Notes under the pieces: generated by a model
What the model was told of the DNA's origin: nothing
Seen by the model: the letters and a program-made list of their open reading frames with translations, nothing else
The model's database searches: none
Made by a program: the position numbers and the translations under genes
Source: Solidesulfovibrio fructosivorans JJ]
GTDB taxonomy: Bacteria > Desulfobacterota > Desulfovibrionia > Desulfovibrionales > Desulfovibrionaceae
Assembly (NCBI RefSeq): GCF_000179555.1
Contig: NZ_AECZ01000010.1
Location: forward strand, 86,895 to 150,894
Direction of reading: 5' to 3'
DNA length: 64,000 bases
In this document: piece by piece, positions 45,941 through 55,511 of the stretch
Layout of the letters: each line of letters opens with the position of its first letter
Position numbering within the stretch: the stretch's first letter is position 1

Positions 45941-47326
45941 ATGAACCTGTTCTCGATAAACGACTATTGGAAAACGGTCGTAAACACGATCCAGGACGGT
46001 GTGATGGTCGTCGATCCCGAGGGCAGGATCATCGCCATCAATAGCGCGTTCGAGGAGATCACCGGCTATGGTCGCGAGGAACTGGTTGGGGCTTCGTGCA
46101 CGGTGCTCAACTGCAACGCCTGTCATAAGGTCCGTGACGGCACGAGATGCTATTGGTGCGTCATGTTTCAGATGGGACATCTGCGCAAGCAACGCTGCGC
46201 CCTGACGCGCAAGGACGGCTCCGTCGTGCATATCGTGAAAAACGCGTCGGTGTTAAAAGATAGCGACGGAGCGGTCATCGGCGCGGTGGAAACCATGACC
46301 GACGTGACGGACTTGCTGGAAAAGGAATCGCAATTGGAGTCGTACCGGCAGGAATTGAGCGCGGCGGATACATTTTATGGGCTCATCGGCCAATCCCCTG
46401 TCATGCGAAAAGTATACGACATGATCGCCAATGCGGCGCAATCGGATGCGTCGGTCATCATCTACGGGGAAAGCGGCACCGGAAAGGAGTTGGTCGCATC
46501 CGCCATACACGCCGGCAGCAGCCGGGCGAAAAAGCCTTTTGTCAAAGTCAACTGCGCGGCCTTAAACGAATATCTGCTGGAGAGTGAACTCTTCGGCCAT
46601 GTGAAGGGCGCGTATACCGGAGCGCATTGCAATCGGGCCGGCCGGTTCGAGATCGCCAAGGACGGGGATATCTTTCTCGATGAGATCGGCGACATGCCGC
46701 TTGGCACCCAGGTCAAACTCCTGCGCGTTTTGGAGGACAGGGTCATCGAACGGGTCGGGGACAACAAGCCTATCCCGGTCCAGGCCAGAATCATTTCCGC
46801 GACAAACAGGGACCTGCCGGCGCGTATTGAAGAAGGAGCCTTTCGCCAGGACTTTTACTATAGGATCAATGTCATCCCCATCCGCCTGCCCGCGCTTCGG
46901 GAGCGCAAGGAAGACATTCCGCTTTTGGCGGACGCGTTTTTCCGCAGGATCAAACTGCGCGGCGAGAAAAAGATCCAAGGCATCACCAGGGACACCATGG
47001 ATCTTTTGACCGGTTATCATTGGCCGGGGAATGTCCGGGAACTCAAAAGCGCTTTTGAGTACGCCGTTATTGCCTGTCGGGGGGATATGCTTGAACCGGG
47101 CGACCTGCCGCAGGAAATCCTCACCAAGGCGGGCGAGGCCAATCCGCGCCCAATTCCAACGCAGCAGAAAGATATGGACCAGATTAAAAAGGAACGGTTG
47201 ATACAGGCGCTTCATGCGGCAAAGGGCAATCAATCCGAGGCGGCGCGAGTGCTTGGAATTTCGCGGACAACAATTTGGACTCAGATCAAGCGGTACAAGA
47301 TTGATATGACCAAACCCATGGCTTGA
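45941..47326 (+). CDS. PAS-domain sigma-54 activator with Cys-rich sensor
   Basis: 461 residues, no receiver domain. The N-terminal PAS (NTIQDGVMVVDPEGRIIAIN) carries C53, C58, C61, C70 and C73, including CNACH at 58-62 and CYWC at 70-73, so it may bind a metal cluster, heme or react with thiols. The AAA+ domain has GESGTGKE, GAYTGA (Tyr variant of the sigma-54 loop), FLDEIGD and WPGNVRELKS. The Fis-type helix is GNQSEAARVLGISRTTIW. Divergent to the TusA-Hdr cluster with its -24/-12 promoter, it is the probable activator. Confidence 0.94.
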   Translation: MNLFSINDYWKTVVNTIQDGVMVVDPEGRIIAINSAFEEITGYGREELVGASCTVLNCNACHKVRDGTRCYWCVMFQMGHLRKQRCALTRKDGSVVHIVKNASVLKDSDGAVIGAVETMTDVTDLLEKESQLESYRQELSAADTFYGLIGQSPVMRKVYDMIANAAQSDASVIIYGESGTGKELVASAIHAGSSRAKKPFVKVNCAALNEYLLESELFGHVKGAYTGAHCNRAGRFEIAKDGDIFLDEIGDMPLGTQVKLLRVLEDRVIERVGDNKPIPVQARIISATNRDLPARIEEGAFRQDFYYRINVIPIRLPALRERKEDIPLLADAFFRRIKLRGEKKIQGITRDTMDLLTGYHWPGNVRELKSAFEYAVIACRGDMLEPGDLPQEILTKAGEANPRPIPTQQKDMDQIKKERLIQALHAAKGNQSEAARVLGISRTTIWTQIKRYKIDMTKPMA

Positions 47327-47423
47327 AGGATGGATGCGTAATGTGTCGCAACGGATGCTGAACACCGCCCCTTTGGGTCGAATCGTTTCCACTAAAAAAA
47401 CGTTTTGGGAGCCGATGCGGCAG

Positions 47424-47885
47424 TCAAGACTTCCCCTTCCACTTATCGGCCCCCAGAAGGTACGCCACCTCTTCGCGCGTCAGGATGCGACGCTGGCCGC
47501 CTGACTGTTCGCTTTTTTTGGCTAATTGCCCGATAATAGTGCGCGCCTGCAGTATAAAAAGCTCCAGATCAACTGGAATACGGCACAGTCCATGAATTTT
47601 TCCGTTCGCAACAGCCTCGACAACAGGTTGCGGACAGGGAGGTCGAAACAGCACGACAATGTGCATGCCGTCTTTTCCCAATTCGAGAATATTGGAAACA
47701 GAGGCTTCGGCATCTGTACCGACTTCGATAAAACCAAGCTCAGGCCGGAATGGTCGAAATTGGGGGAAACTGGCCTCTTTGACAGTGTGAACAGCTACCA
47801 CGTTGTGATCACTGGACAAAACTGCAGTCATCGCCGCCAGATCAACGACGTCCGAACATACTATAAGGATATTTGCACGATACAT
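47424..47885 (-). CDS. receiver-like protein without phosphorylation site
   Basis: 153 residues. The first 115 residues follow the CheY layout (ANILIVCSDVVDLAAMTAVL, FRPELGFIEVG, GMHIVVLFRPP, CRIPVDLELFILQART). The acidic pocket is CSD, the phospho-Asp position reads IEVG, and the Lys is replaced by Pro-Val. The C-terminal tail (RRILTREEVAYLLGA) might be a small helix-turn-helix. No ribosome site is obvious at the ATG. Role unknown. Confidence 0.65.
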   Translation of the reverse strand: MYRANILIVCSDVVDLAAMTAVLSSDHNVVAVHTVKEASFPQFRPFRPELGFIEVGTDAEASVSNILELGKDGMHIVVLFRPPCPQPVVEAVANGKIHGLCRIPVDLELFILQARTIIGQLAKKSEQSGGQRRILTREEVAYLLGADKWKGKS

Positions 47886-48463
47886 AGATTATTTCATAAA
47901 CATACTCGACAACACGTTGGCAAACGGACAACGATCCCCACCCTGCCCAAGCGAGCACACTTGAGCTCAATGCTACACATCACGGAACCATCTTTCCGGG
48001 TCGGAGAGGAAACCTCAGCCCAGCTTTAGTATCGCCTATTTTTCAATAAACATCTTTGATACAGCAGTCTAGCACTTCCTGGTCGGGAGGATGGCTGGCG
48101 GCAGCGCCTTGGGTGGAGGCCGCGGACAATCACTTTGCTTTTGCAATAAAGCAGAATCACGGGCACGAAAGCCCGACGCAAGCTGACGAAATATCGTCAT
48201 CCGTAGAGCGAACCTCGACCAAAGCAACCACAAACGCACCAGCGACCAACATTCATACTGCCCGCTTTTTGCATCATGGCAGTCAGGTAGAAACGCTTTA
48301 TGCCGTCATGCGCACAGCATAGATCTGGGTCAACTTGAATCGGCCTGCCCGTCACTCCACGCCCCGCAAAAAAAGGAGGCCCTTTGTCAGCGGAAATAGT
48401 TGTTGAAAAAAAAAGCCGCGTTGGCTTATAGTGATAAAAAACCATGAAGGCTCTTGAGGAGAT
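47886..48463. other. 578-base gap with possible structured RNA at 48156-48215
   Basis: No convincing gene. Near 48158 two hairpins stand in a row: CGGGC-acgaaa-GCCCG, then ACGCAAGC, then TGACGA-aata-TCGTCA. The GAAA loop followed by ACGCAA recalls part of the cyclic-di-GMP-I riboswitch, but the 5' conserved strand and the second stem do not fit. The end holds the ribosome site TTGAGGAG for the next gene. Confidence 0.3.
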
Positions 48464-50869
48464 ATGCAAAGCGACAGGCCCACCGACACGCCCTCGGAAC
48501 AATTCGGCGAGGAAGAAAGTACAGCCCACGCACCCGGCCAATCGTCGGGATGTTTCCCCGAGGCGCCCCGTTTCGAGGACATCTTCTCCCTGGAGGATAT
48601 CCAGCGCATCCAGGACGCCTTTGCCGCAGCAGCCGATGTCGCCTCCGTCATCACCACCCCTGAGGGGCATTTTCTAACAAAACCAAGCAATTTTACAGCG
48701 TTGTGCCGCGACATTATCCGAGAAACGCCGTTGGGATCGGCCAACTGCGCCCGCTCGGACAGATCGCTCGGAGAGGCCTGTCCGCAGGGTCCGGCTGTGG
48801 CCAAATGCCTGAGCGGCGGGTTGCTCGACGGCGCGACGCCCATTTTTTTCGGCAAACGCCACATCGCCACCTGGTTTATCGGCCAAGTGGCCGACGAGTC
48901 CTTCGATGCCGCGGCCGGCATGGCCTATGCCCGGGAAATAGGCGCCGACGAGGACGCCTTTCGGCGGGCCCTCGAGAAAGTGCCCCGCATGTCCCGGGAA
49001 CGGTTCGGCAAAGTATGCACGGCCCTGTACTGCTTTGCCGAGCACCTTTCCGCCATGGCCTTGCGCAACCACCAGCAGTCACTTCTTATTGACGATCTGC
49101 GCCAGGCCCAGGCGGAACTCAAAACGCGCGACCGTAATCTGGCCGACCTCATCGACTTCCTTCCAGATCCGACCATGGTCGTCAACGCGCAAGGTTCCGT
49201 GGTTTTCTGGAACAAGGCCATGGAAAAGCTCACCGGGATCGCGGCTGTGGACATGCTCGGCAAGTCGCGTTTCGAATATGGGGAGCCGTTTTACGGGGCC
49301 CCCACGCCGCTTTTGATCGATTATGCCCGGGGCGCCGTGGGCCAGCCGGATGCACGGTACGTCGTGGCGGACAAGAACGTGGATTCCATCATCGCCGAAG
49401 TCTCCGTGGCCACCCTGCCCCGTGGCCCCCGCCATATCTGGGCCAAGGCCGTTGCCCTGCGCGACGATACGGGCCGGATCACCGGAGGCATAGAGGTCAT
49501 CCGGGACATCACGGACAACCAGCGGGCCGACCTGGCTTTGCGGGAGAGCGAGGAAAAATTCCGCCGCATCGTGGAAACGGCCAACGAAGGCGTCTGGGTG
49601 CTGGATGCGGCCGACAAAACGGCCTTCGTCAACCGGCGCATGGCCGCCATGCTCGGCTGTTCGGCGGAAGAAATGCCCGGCAGTTTGGTGGAGCCCTTTC
49701 TGACGGAAAAATCCCTCCCCACCGTCCGCGCGCATCTGGACAAACTGCGCCAGGGACAAACCACGGTGTTCGAACACGAGCTTCGGGCCGTAACGGGCGC
49801 GGTGCTTTGGGTCATGGTATCGGCCAGTCCCCTCTACGACGGCTCGGGTCGCTATATCGGCGCGCTCGGCATGTTCACGGACATCACGGCCAGGAAAAAG
49901 ATCGAAGAGGAACTGGCCGAAAGCAGCCACCGCCTTGAGGCCGAGGTGGAGGAACGAACCCGCGACCTGCGCCTCCAGGCCCTGGAACTGGCCGAGGCCA
50001 ACATTCGTTTAAGCGAGCTCGATCGCCTCAAATCGGCCTTTTTGTCCACCGTATCCCACGAACTGCGCACCCCGCTGACTTCCATTCTGGGGTTTGCCAA
50101 GCTGATCGGCCGCGACTTCAACGACCAGTTCCTGCCCCTGGCCACGGGTGTCCCGGCACTGGAAGCCAAGGGACGGCGCATAGCCTCCAACCTGGCCGTG
50201 GTCTACGGCGAAGCCGAACGTCTCACGCGCCTTATTAACGACGTCCTGGACCTCAACCGCATCGAATCCGGCAACATGCATTGGCGTGACACGCGCTTCA
50301 ACCCGTTGGAAGTGCTTGGGAAAGCCGCAAACAGCATCAAGGGGCTCCTGTCCCAGCGTCCGGAAATCACCTTTGTCCTCGAAATGAACGAGGACGTCCC
50401 GGAAGTCCGCATGGACCCGGACCAGCTCATTCAGGTCGTAACCAACCTGCTGCAAAACGCGGTGAAATTCACCCGGGAGGGCACGGTGCGCATGACCGTC
50501 CGGCGCGAGGGGGAGGCGGTCGAGCTCGCCATCGCCGATTCGGGCATCGGCATTCCGCCCGGGGAACTGGAAGCTATTTTCGGCAAGTTCCACCAAGTCG
50601 GCCGCAGCGACACCATGGGGGAAACGACCAAAGGGACGGGGCTTGGCCTGGCCATCTGCCGGCAAATCGTGCGCCATTACGGCGGCCGGATCTGGGCCGA
50701 GTCGCAACTCGGCCAGGGCAGCGTTTTTTACGTGCTCCTGCCCGGTTGCGACGCCGCCCAAGCCGAAACGCCGACCACGATGGCCACCGCGAAAGTCCGC
50801 TCTCCGGCCGCAGTGGATGACTGCGGCGTTAAAACTCCAGATGCCGCCAGGTGCGGGCAAAAGCCGTGA
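48464..50869 (+). CDS. PocR-PAS-PAS sensor histidine kinase
   Basis: 801 residues, soluble. A PocR domain (about 36-200) contains FTALCRDIIRETPLGSANCA, GEACPQGPAVAKC and ATWFIGQV, the Cys-bearing ligand pocket named after the propanediol regulator. A short coiled coil, two PAS domains (LIDFLPDPTMVVNAQG; IVETANEGVWVLDA), HisKA (FLSTVSHELRTPLTSILGF), N-box NLLQNAVKFT and GTGLGLAICRQ follow. GAGGAGAT precedes the ATG. The C-terminus extends 41 bases into the convergent asnS gene. Partner regulator not adjacent. Confidence 0.92.
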   Translation: MQSDRPTDTPSEQFGEEESTAHAPGQSSGCFPEAPRFEDIFSLEDIQRIQDAFAAAADVASVITTPEGHFLTKPSNFTALCRDIIRETPLGSANCARSDRSLGEACPQGPAVAKCLSGGLLDGATPIFFGKRHIATWFIGQVADESFDAAAGMAYAREIGADEDAFRRALEKVPRMSRERFGKVCTALYCFAEHLSAMALRNHQQSLLIDDLRQAQAELKTRDRNLADLIDFLPDPTMVVNAQGSVVFWNKAMEKLTGIAAVDMLGKSRFEYGEPFYGAPTPLLIDYARGAVGQPDARYVVADKNVDSIIAEVSVATLPRGPRHIWAKAVALRDDTGRITGGIEVIRDITDNQRADLALRESEEKFRRIVETANEGVWVLDAADKTAFVNRRMAAMLGCSAEEMPGSLVEPFLTEKSLPTVRAHLDKLRQGQTTVFEHELRAVTGAVLWVMVSASPLYDGSGRYIGALGMFTDITARKKIEEELAESSHRLEAEVEERTRDLRLQALELAEANIRLSELDRLKSAFLSTVSHELRTPLTSILGFAKLIGRDFNDQFLPLATGVPALEAKGRRIASNLAVVYGEAERLTRLINDVLDLNRIESGNMHWRDTRFNPLEVLGKAANSIKGLLSQRPEITFVLEMNEDVPEVRMDPDQLIQVVTNLLQNAVKFTREGTVRMTVRREGEAVELAIADSGIGIPPGELEAIFGKFHQVGRSDTMGETTKGTGLGLAICRQIVRHYGGRIWAESQLGQGSVFYVLLPGCDAAQAETPTTMATAKVRSPAAVDDCGVKTPDAARCGQKP

Positions 50870-52217
50870 CGTCGCGGATGTTGCCGATGCCGGTAACGAG
50901 CATGACCAGCCGCTCGAAACCGAGGCCGAAACCGGCGTGGGGCACGGTGCCGAAACGACGCGTATCCAGATACCACCAGTAGTTCTCCATGGGCAGCGAC
51001 AACTCGCGGATGCGCCCGGTCAGCACGTCCAGGCGCTCCTCGCGGGCGCTGCCGCCGATGATCTCGCCGATGCCCGGGACCAGCACGTCCATGGCCGCGA
51101 CCGTCTTCCCGTCGTCGTTTTGGCGCATATAAAACGCCTTGATTTCCTTGGGATAGTCGTAGAGCACCACCGGGCGCTTGAAATGGCGCTCGGTCAGATA
51201 CCGCTCGTGCTCGCTTTGCAGGTCGCAGCCGAACCCGACCGGGAACTGGAACGTCTCCCCGGCCTTGGACAAAATCTCCACAGCCTCGGCGTAGGGCAGG
51301 CGCACGAAGGGCCGTTCGAGAATCGCCCCCAATGTGTCGGGAAGGGACGGGTCCACGTATTTGGCGAAGAGTGCGAAGTCCTCGGCGCAGTCGTGAACAG
51401 CCACCCCGACCAGGTGCTTGAGCAGCGCCTCGCCCAGGTCCATGTCGTCTTCCAGGTCGGCAAAGGCCATCTCCGGCTCGAGCATCCAGAATTCGGCGGC
51501 GTGGCGCGAGGTATCGGAGTGCTCGGCCCGGAAGGTGGGGCCGAAGGTGTAGACCTTGCCCAAGGCCAGGGCCAGCGGTTCGGCCGAAAGCTGACCCGAA
51601 ACGGTGAGATAGGCATCCTTGGCGAAAAAATCCCGGGAGGCCCGTTCCCCGGGCGGCAGACAGGATTCGGCGTCGGAAAGCGCCGTGACCCGAAACATTT
51701 CGCCCGCGCCCTCGCAGTCCGAGCCGGTGATGATCGGCGTCTGGACCCAGGCGAAGCCGCGCGCGGCGAAAAAGGCGTGCACGGCCTGCCCCAGGGCCGA
51801 GCGCAGGCGCAGCATGGCCCCGTACTTGTTGGTGCGGGGGCGCAGATGGGCGATGGTGCGCAGGAACTCGTCGGAATGGCGCTTTTTCTGGAGCGGATAG
51901 GTCTCGGAGTCGGCCGGGCCGAGCAGTTCCAGCTTTGTCGCCCGCAGTTCGAAGCGCTGCCCCTTGCCGGGCGAGGGCACCAGTTCGCCTGTGACGGCCA
52001 CAGCCGCGCCCGTGCCGAGTTCCTTGAGAAGCGCCGCGCCTTGCGCGCCGTCGTCCACGATCGCTTGCAGGTTGGTCAGGCAGGAACCGTCGTTAATCTC
52101 CAAAAAGGAAAAGCCCTTGGCATCGCGGCGGGTGCGCACCCAGCCCATGACGCGCGCCTCGGCACCGCTGCCGACACCTTGCAGGGCCGCCTGGACGGTG
52201 GTGCGGCGCATGCTCAT
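50829..52217 (-). CDS. asnS: asparaginyl-tRNA synthetase
   Basis: 462 residues. The N-terminal OB-fold anticodon-binding domain ([20 protein letters not shown]) is followed by a class II catalytic core with [18 protein letters not shown] (motif 1 region), [20 protein letters not shown] (motif 2) and [12 protein letters not shown] (motif 3, here ended by GIGNIRDV). It charges tRNA-Asn. The ATG at 52217 overlaps the previous stop (ATGA), which selects this start over the ATG two codons later. Confidence 0.95.
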   Translation of the reverse strand: MSMRRTTVQAALQGVGSGAEARVMGWVRTRRDAKGFSFLEINDGSCLTNLQAIVDDGAQGAALLKELGTGAAVAVTGELVPSPGKGQRFELRATKLELLGPADSETYPLQKKRHSDEFLRTIAHLRPRTNKYGAMLRLRSALGQAVHAFFAARGFAWVQTPIITGSDCEGAGEMFRVTALSDAESCLPPGERASRDFFAKDAYLTVSGQLSAEPLALALGKVYTFGPTFRAEHSDTSRHAAEFWMLEPEMAFADLEDDMDLGEALLKHLVGVAVHDCAEDFALFAKYVDPSLPDTLGAILERPFVRLPYAEAVEILSKAGETFQFPVGFGCDLQSEHERYLTERHFKRPVVLYDYPKEIKAFYMRQNDDGKTVAAMDVLVPGIGEIIGGSAREERLDVLTGRIRELSLPMENYWWYLDTRRFGTVPHAGFGLGFERLVMLVTGIGNIRDVTAFARTWRHLEF

Positions 52218-52702
52218 CGTTTTTCCCAGATAAAGGTGAAGGGACAGCGGTCCGCGCCGGAGGCAATGGTGCCGGGGCGGGTGAGCCGTAATTTGTCACA
52301 GTAGCCGGCCACGAACGCGCCGTCGCGCAGGCAGGAGATGCGCGTGACGAGTTCCTCGGGCAGCCCCATCTCGCGGTAGCGCTCGGCGTAGCGGCAACGG
52401 GTCACGTCAAAGGAAAGCCTGTCCGGCTCACGGCGCACATTTTCGATGGTCAGCGCCCCGCCGGCCCGCCACATGTCGGTGACGGCCGCGAAATGCGTAA
52501 GGCTCGGCCCGTCCGGGGCTTTGGCGGCGAAGCGTTTCCCCGCCTCCAGGGCCGCCCGTTCCACGGTCTCCTCGATGACGCCCAGGGCTGTTTCCTTGCC
52601 GCAGCGCTCCACCAGCACGGCATACACCTCGGCCAGCATGGCCGCCTCGAAGCACCGTTGCGCAAGCATCGTGACCGGTGCGCTTCCCTCTTCCGGTTTC
52701 AT
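52214..52702 (-). CDS. ATC-hydrolase-family protein (L-2-amino-thiazoline-4-carboxylate hydrolase-like)
   Basis: 162 residues. The C-terminal block CRYAERYREMGLPEEL, RISCLRDGAFVAGY and GADRCPFTFIW matches the ATC hydrolase family, whose few studied members open a thiazoline ring on the way to cysteine. Here three conserved Cys are kept. AAGGAG lies nine bases before the ATG at 52702. It is translationally coupled to asnS, with no obvious functional link. The enzymatic role is by family only. Confidence 0.78.
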   Translation of the reverse strand: MKPEEGSAPVTMLAQRCFEAAMLAEVYAVLVERCGKETALGVIEETVERAALEAGKRFAAKAPDGPSLTHFAAVTDMWRAGGALTIENVRREPDRLSFDVTRCRYAERYREMGLPEELVTRISCLRDGAFVAGYCDKLRLTRPGTIASGADRCPFTFIWEKR

Positions 52703-52908
52703 TGCGACAGACTCCTTTCCGGGGACGCGTCGCGCGCCCCCCGCATGCGGGTCTTTTGCCACAAGGCGACAACCGACCACAACCGCCGCGCGAGCGTTCC
52801 GTCCCGGAGCGGTTGCGCCCAGCCCTGCGCCCGGCTATACCTTGAAGCCGCGCGCGGCCTTGCGCGCTCCCGCCGCAACGATTTTTACCCGAACACAAGG
52901 ATGGGTTG

Positions 52909-54525
52909 ATGGGTTTTTTTTCGAAGATCAAAAAAATCTGGAAGACGGAAGAGGAATCGCCGACCGCCGCCGTCCCTTCCCCTGAAGAAGCCGAAGCGCC
53001 CGCCGCCGCGCCGGAGCCTGAAGGCCCCGCGCCAACAGACCGGGTCGTCACGCCGGAGCAACAGGTTCCCGAGCCCATCGCCGCCACGGCCGAAAAACCG
53101 GCGCAACCGGAACCCGAAGCCGCGCCCGTCGTTTCCATAGCGCCGACCGCACCCTTCGAAGCCGCAGCCTCCGAGGCGGACGCCGAGCCCGGGCAACCGG
53201 TGATCGAACCCGAGCCGACCCCCGCCACGCCGCCGGCGCAACCGGCCGCGCCTGAAGCAGCGGCCCCGGCGACCAAACCGGCCGCAGCCATGCCCGCGGC
53301 TTCGGCTGTTTCGGGAGAAAATGCGCCCTGGCGCGACGCGCTGGTGATCGAGCTGCGCCAGGCCGAACCCAAGCTCTCGGCCTGGCTCGACATCCTTCTT
53401 GCCGGCGTCACCGAGCCCGGACCGGGCCTTTGGGACCGGCTGCGGTTTCTGTTTGCGAGCTTGCAAGCCCCGGCCGACGAGGCCGACGCCTTTGTGGCCA
53501 AGTTCGCTGACTGGCTCGCGCTCATGGAATACGACGAGGTGGAGCTTTTCCGCTCGGAACTGCAATACCGCCTGGCCCTGGCCCTGGACCTCGAAGACGA
53601 GGAGGACGAGCGCAACCGGCTTTTCCTCAAGCTCTCCGAAGGGCTGGCCAAGACCAAGGATCAGATCGTCAAGCGCATCGACGGACTTCTCGGCAGCCAT
53701 ACCGTTATCGACGAGGCGTTTTGGGAGGAACTCGAGGAAATCCTCATCATGGCCGATGTCGGCTACGAGCCGGCGGCCAAGCTCATGGACAACCTGCGCG
53801 AGAAGGTCAGAAAACGCGGCACCACCGATCCGGCCGTATTCAAGGACATCCTGCGCGAGGAGCTGGCCGAGATCTTCCGGCCCCAAAAGACCATCAAGGC
53901 CATCAATCCGCCGGAAGTGGTCATGATGATCGGCGTCAACGGCGTGGGCAAGACCACCACCATCGCCAAGCTGGCCCACCGCGACATCATGCGGGGCAAG
54001 AAGGTGCTCATCGCCGCCGGCGACACCTTCCGGGCCGCGGCCATCGAACAGCTCAAAATCTGGGCCGACCGGGTCGGGGCGAGCTTTTACACCAAGGGCG
54101 AGAATGCCGACCCGGCGGCGGTGGCCTTCGAGGCCATGGACAAGGCGCTGACCGAGGGCTTCGACGTGCTCTACCTCGACACCGCCGGCCGGCTGCACAC
54201 CAAGACCAACCTCATGGAAGAACTGCGCAAAATCCGCCGGGTCGTGGCCAAGAAACACACCGGCGCGCCCCACCGCTCGGTGCTCGTGCTCGACGCCACC
54301 ACCGGCCAGAACGCCCTGTCCCAGACCAAGCTTTTCAACGAAGCGGCGGGCGTGGACGAAATCATCCTGACCAAACTCGACGGCACGGCCAAGGGCGGGG
54401 TGGTGGTCGGCATCGCGCTGTCCTTCGGCGTGCCCATCACCTACGTGGGACTTGGGGAAAAGATGGAGGACCTGCGGCCCTTCGTGGGACAGGACTTCGC
54501 CCAGGCGCTTTTGGGCGTGGAATAA
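52909..54525 (+). CDS. ftsY: signal recognition particle receptor FtsY
   Basis: 538 residues. It starts [17 protein letters not shown], followed by about 130 residues rich in Ala, Pro and Glu (the acidic A domain). The NG domain has a helical N part ([18 protein letters not shown]), the P-loop [34 protein letters not shown] and [15 protein letters not shown]-dependent docking of SRP-ribosome complexes at the membrane. AAGGA precedes the ATG at 52909; a TTG one codon earlier is possible. Confidence 0.97.
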   Translation: MGFFSKIKKIWKTEEESPTAAVPSPEEAEAPAAAPEPEGPAPTDRVVTPEQQVPEPIAATAEKPAQPEPEAAPVVSIAPTAPFEAAASEADAEPGQPVIEPEPTPATPPAQPAAPEAAAPATKPAAAMPAASAVSGENAPWRDALVIELRQAEPKLSAWLDILLAGVTEPGPGLWDRLRFLFASLQAPADEADAFVAKFADWLALMEYDEVELFRSELQYRLALALDLEDEEDERNRLFLKLSEGLAKTKDQIVKRIDGLLGSHTVIDEAFWEELEEILIMADVGYEPAAKLMDNLREKVRKRGTTDPAVFKDILREELAEIFRPQKTIKAINPPEVVMMIGVNGVGKTTTIAKLAHRDIMRGKKVLIAAGDTFRAAAIEQLKIWADRVGASFYTKGENADPAAVAFEAMDKALTEGFDVLYLDTAGRLHTKTNLMEELRKIRRVVAKKHTGAPHRSVLVLDATTGQNALSQTKLFNEAAGVDEIILTKLDGTAKGGVVVGIALSFGVPITYVGLGEKMEDLRPFVGQDFAQALLGVE

Positions 54526-54531
54526 AAGTGC

Positions 54532-54554
54532 CAGGGGAGGCCTAGCCTCCCCTG
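54532..54554. terminator. 10-bp hairpin between ftsY and the thioredoxin-like gene
   Basis: Perfect arms CAGGGGAGGC (54532-54541) and GCCTCCCCTG (54545-54554) with a three-base loop, placed between two convergent genes. No T-run follows. Confidence 0.55.
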
Positions 54555-54570
54555 ACTCCGCACCGAATAA

Positions 54571-54801
54571 TCAGGAAATCCAGGCCGCGATATCCGCTTT
54601 CGGCGGAATCGACCCCACGGACTTGATCACCCCGTCGACAACCACCGCCGGAGTGGTGAAAACGCCCATCATGGCGATCTGCTTGATGTCCGTGACCTTT
54701 TCGACCTGCGCGTCGCTCCCCTTCTCCGCGACCGTCTCCCGCACCAGCTTTTCCAGCTCCTTGCACTTGGCGCAGCCCGTGCCGAGCACTTGAATCAACA
54801 T
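54571..54801 (-). CDS. small thioredoxin-like protein (redox-active disulfide type)
   Basis: 76 residues. GTGCAKCKELEKLV holds a CxxC active site (Cys-Ala-Lys-Cys) near the N-terminus and FTTPAVVVDG the cis-Pro, as in the glutaredoxin-like redox-active disulfide protein family. Located 20 bases after the CMD-like gene on the same strand, so the two probably share thiol chemistry. Confidence 0.85.
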   Translation of the reverse strand: MLIQVLGTGCAKCKELEKLVRETVAEKGSDAQVEKVTDIKQIAMMGVFTTPAVVVDGVIKSVGSIPPKADIAAWIS

Positions 54802-54821
54802 CGTTTATTCCTCCGCGCGCC

Positions 54822-55145
54822 CTATTTCTTGCAGGCGCAGTCAATGTTGCCGGCCACGATGTCGGCCACGTCGCCGAGCACGTCGTGGGTCCAGCAGTCG
54901 TCGGCCCCGGCCGCCTCGCGCATGACCAAGGCCAGGATGTAGGCCAGCTCCTGCAAGCTCGCCCCGGCCTCGAGGGCCCCCTTGAAGTGCTTGAGCACGC
55001 AGGGTTTGGACCGGGCCTTGATGGAAAGGGCGAAGCAGATGAACTGATACGTCTTTTCGTCGATGAGCCGCTTCTCGGCATAAAGCGCGTCCTGGGCATC
55101 CAGGGACGCGGCGAACTCCGGGAACAACTGGGCCAGAAACCGCAT
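54822..55145 (-). CDS. carboxymuconolactone decarboxylase/AhpD-like small protein
   Basis: 107 residues, all helical. Segments ALYAEKRLIDEKTYQFICFA and SKPCVLKHFKGALEAGAS follow the CMD/AhpD layout. The AhpD CxxC site is reduced to one Cys with His three residues on (CVLKH), and a second CACKK lies at the C-terminus. AAGGAGG sets the ATG at 55145; longer open sequence to 55283 is rejected. Peroxidase-linked or unknown role. Confidence 0.78.
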   Translation of the reverse strand: MRFLAQLFPEFAASLDAQDALYAEKRLIDEKTYQFICFALSIKARSKPCVLKHFKGALEAGASLQELAYILALVMREAAGADDCWTHDVLGDVADIVAGNIDCACKK

Positions 55146-55511
55146 GACGACCTCCTTGGTTACAACCGTGCGTTGCACACATATCCCACAAGAAACACGC
55201 CGCTGCCGCGGCTTTCGCTCTTCCTGGACACATCCGTAATTCTTTTCTGTCCGTGGCAACGCTGTTATTGGTAATTTTGCCAAGAAGAAAAATAAAGGCC
55301 CGCCAAGGAATTGGCAAGAAGAAACTTGGCCATTACGCCAAACAGCATAATCACCTCAATTGACGCGGCAATACACGATGAAAGCGGGAGAAAAGGGAAA
55401 CGGGAGGCGAAAAAAAAACGCCCGTGCCGGTCACTGCGGCGCGCCCGGAAACAGTGCCCCGGCGTCGGCCATAGCGTCCAACGCCCCCAAGGAGGAAAGG
55501 CCTCGGCCGGC
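55146..55511. other. 366-base gap
   Basis: No gene recognised. It holds the start region of the CMD-like gene on the minus strand and the 3' end of the glycosyltransferase gene. A near-repeat GGCAAGAAGAAA occurs twice within 55280-55330, of unknown meaning. Confidence 0.3.

Noticed and set aside
48156..48215. c-di-GMP-I riboswitch
   Set aside because: The 5' conserved strand and the tetraloop receptor are absent; kept only as a low-interest structured-RNA finding.
48056..48322. 88-codon frame in the gap before the PocR kinase
   Set aside because: No ribosome site, no family similarity, and it overlaps the hairpin pair.
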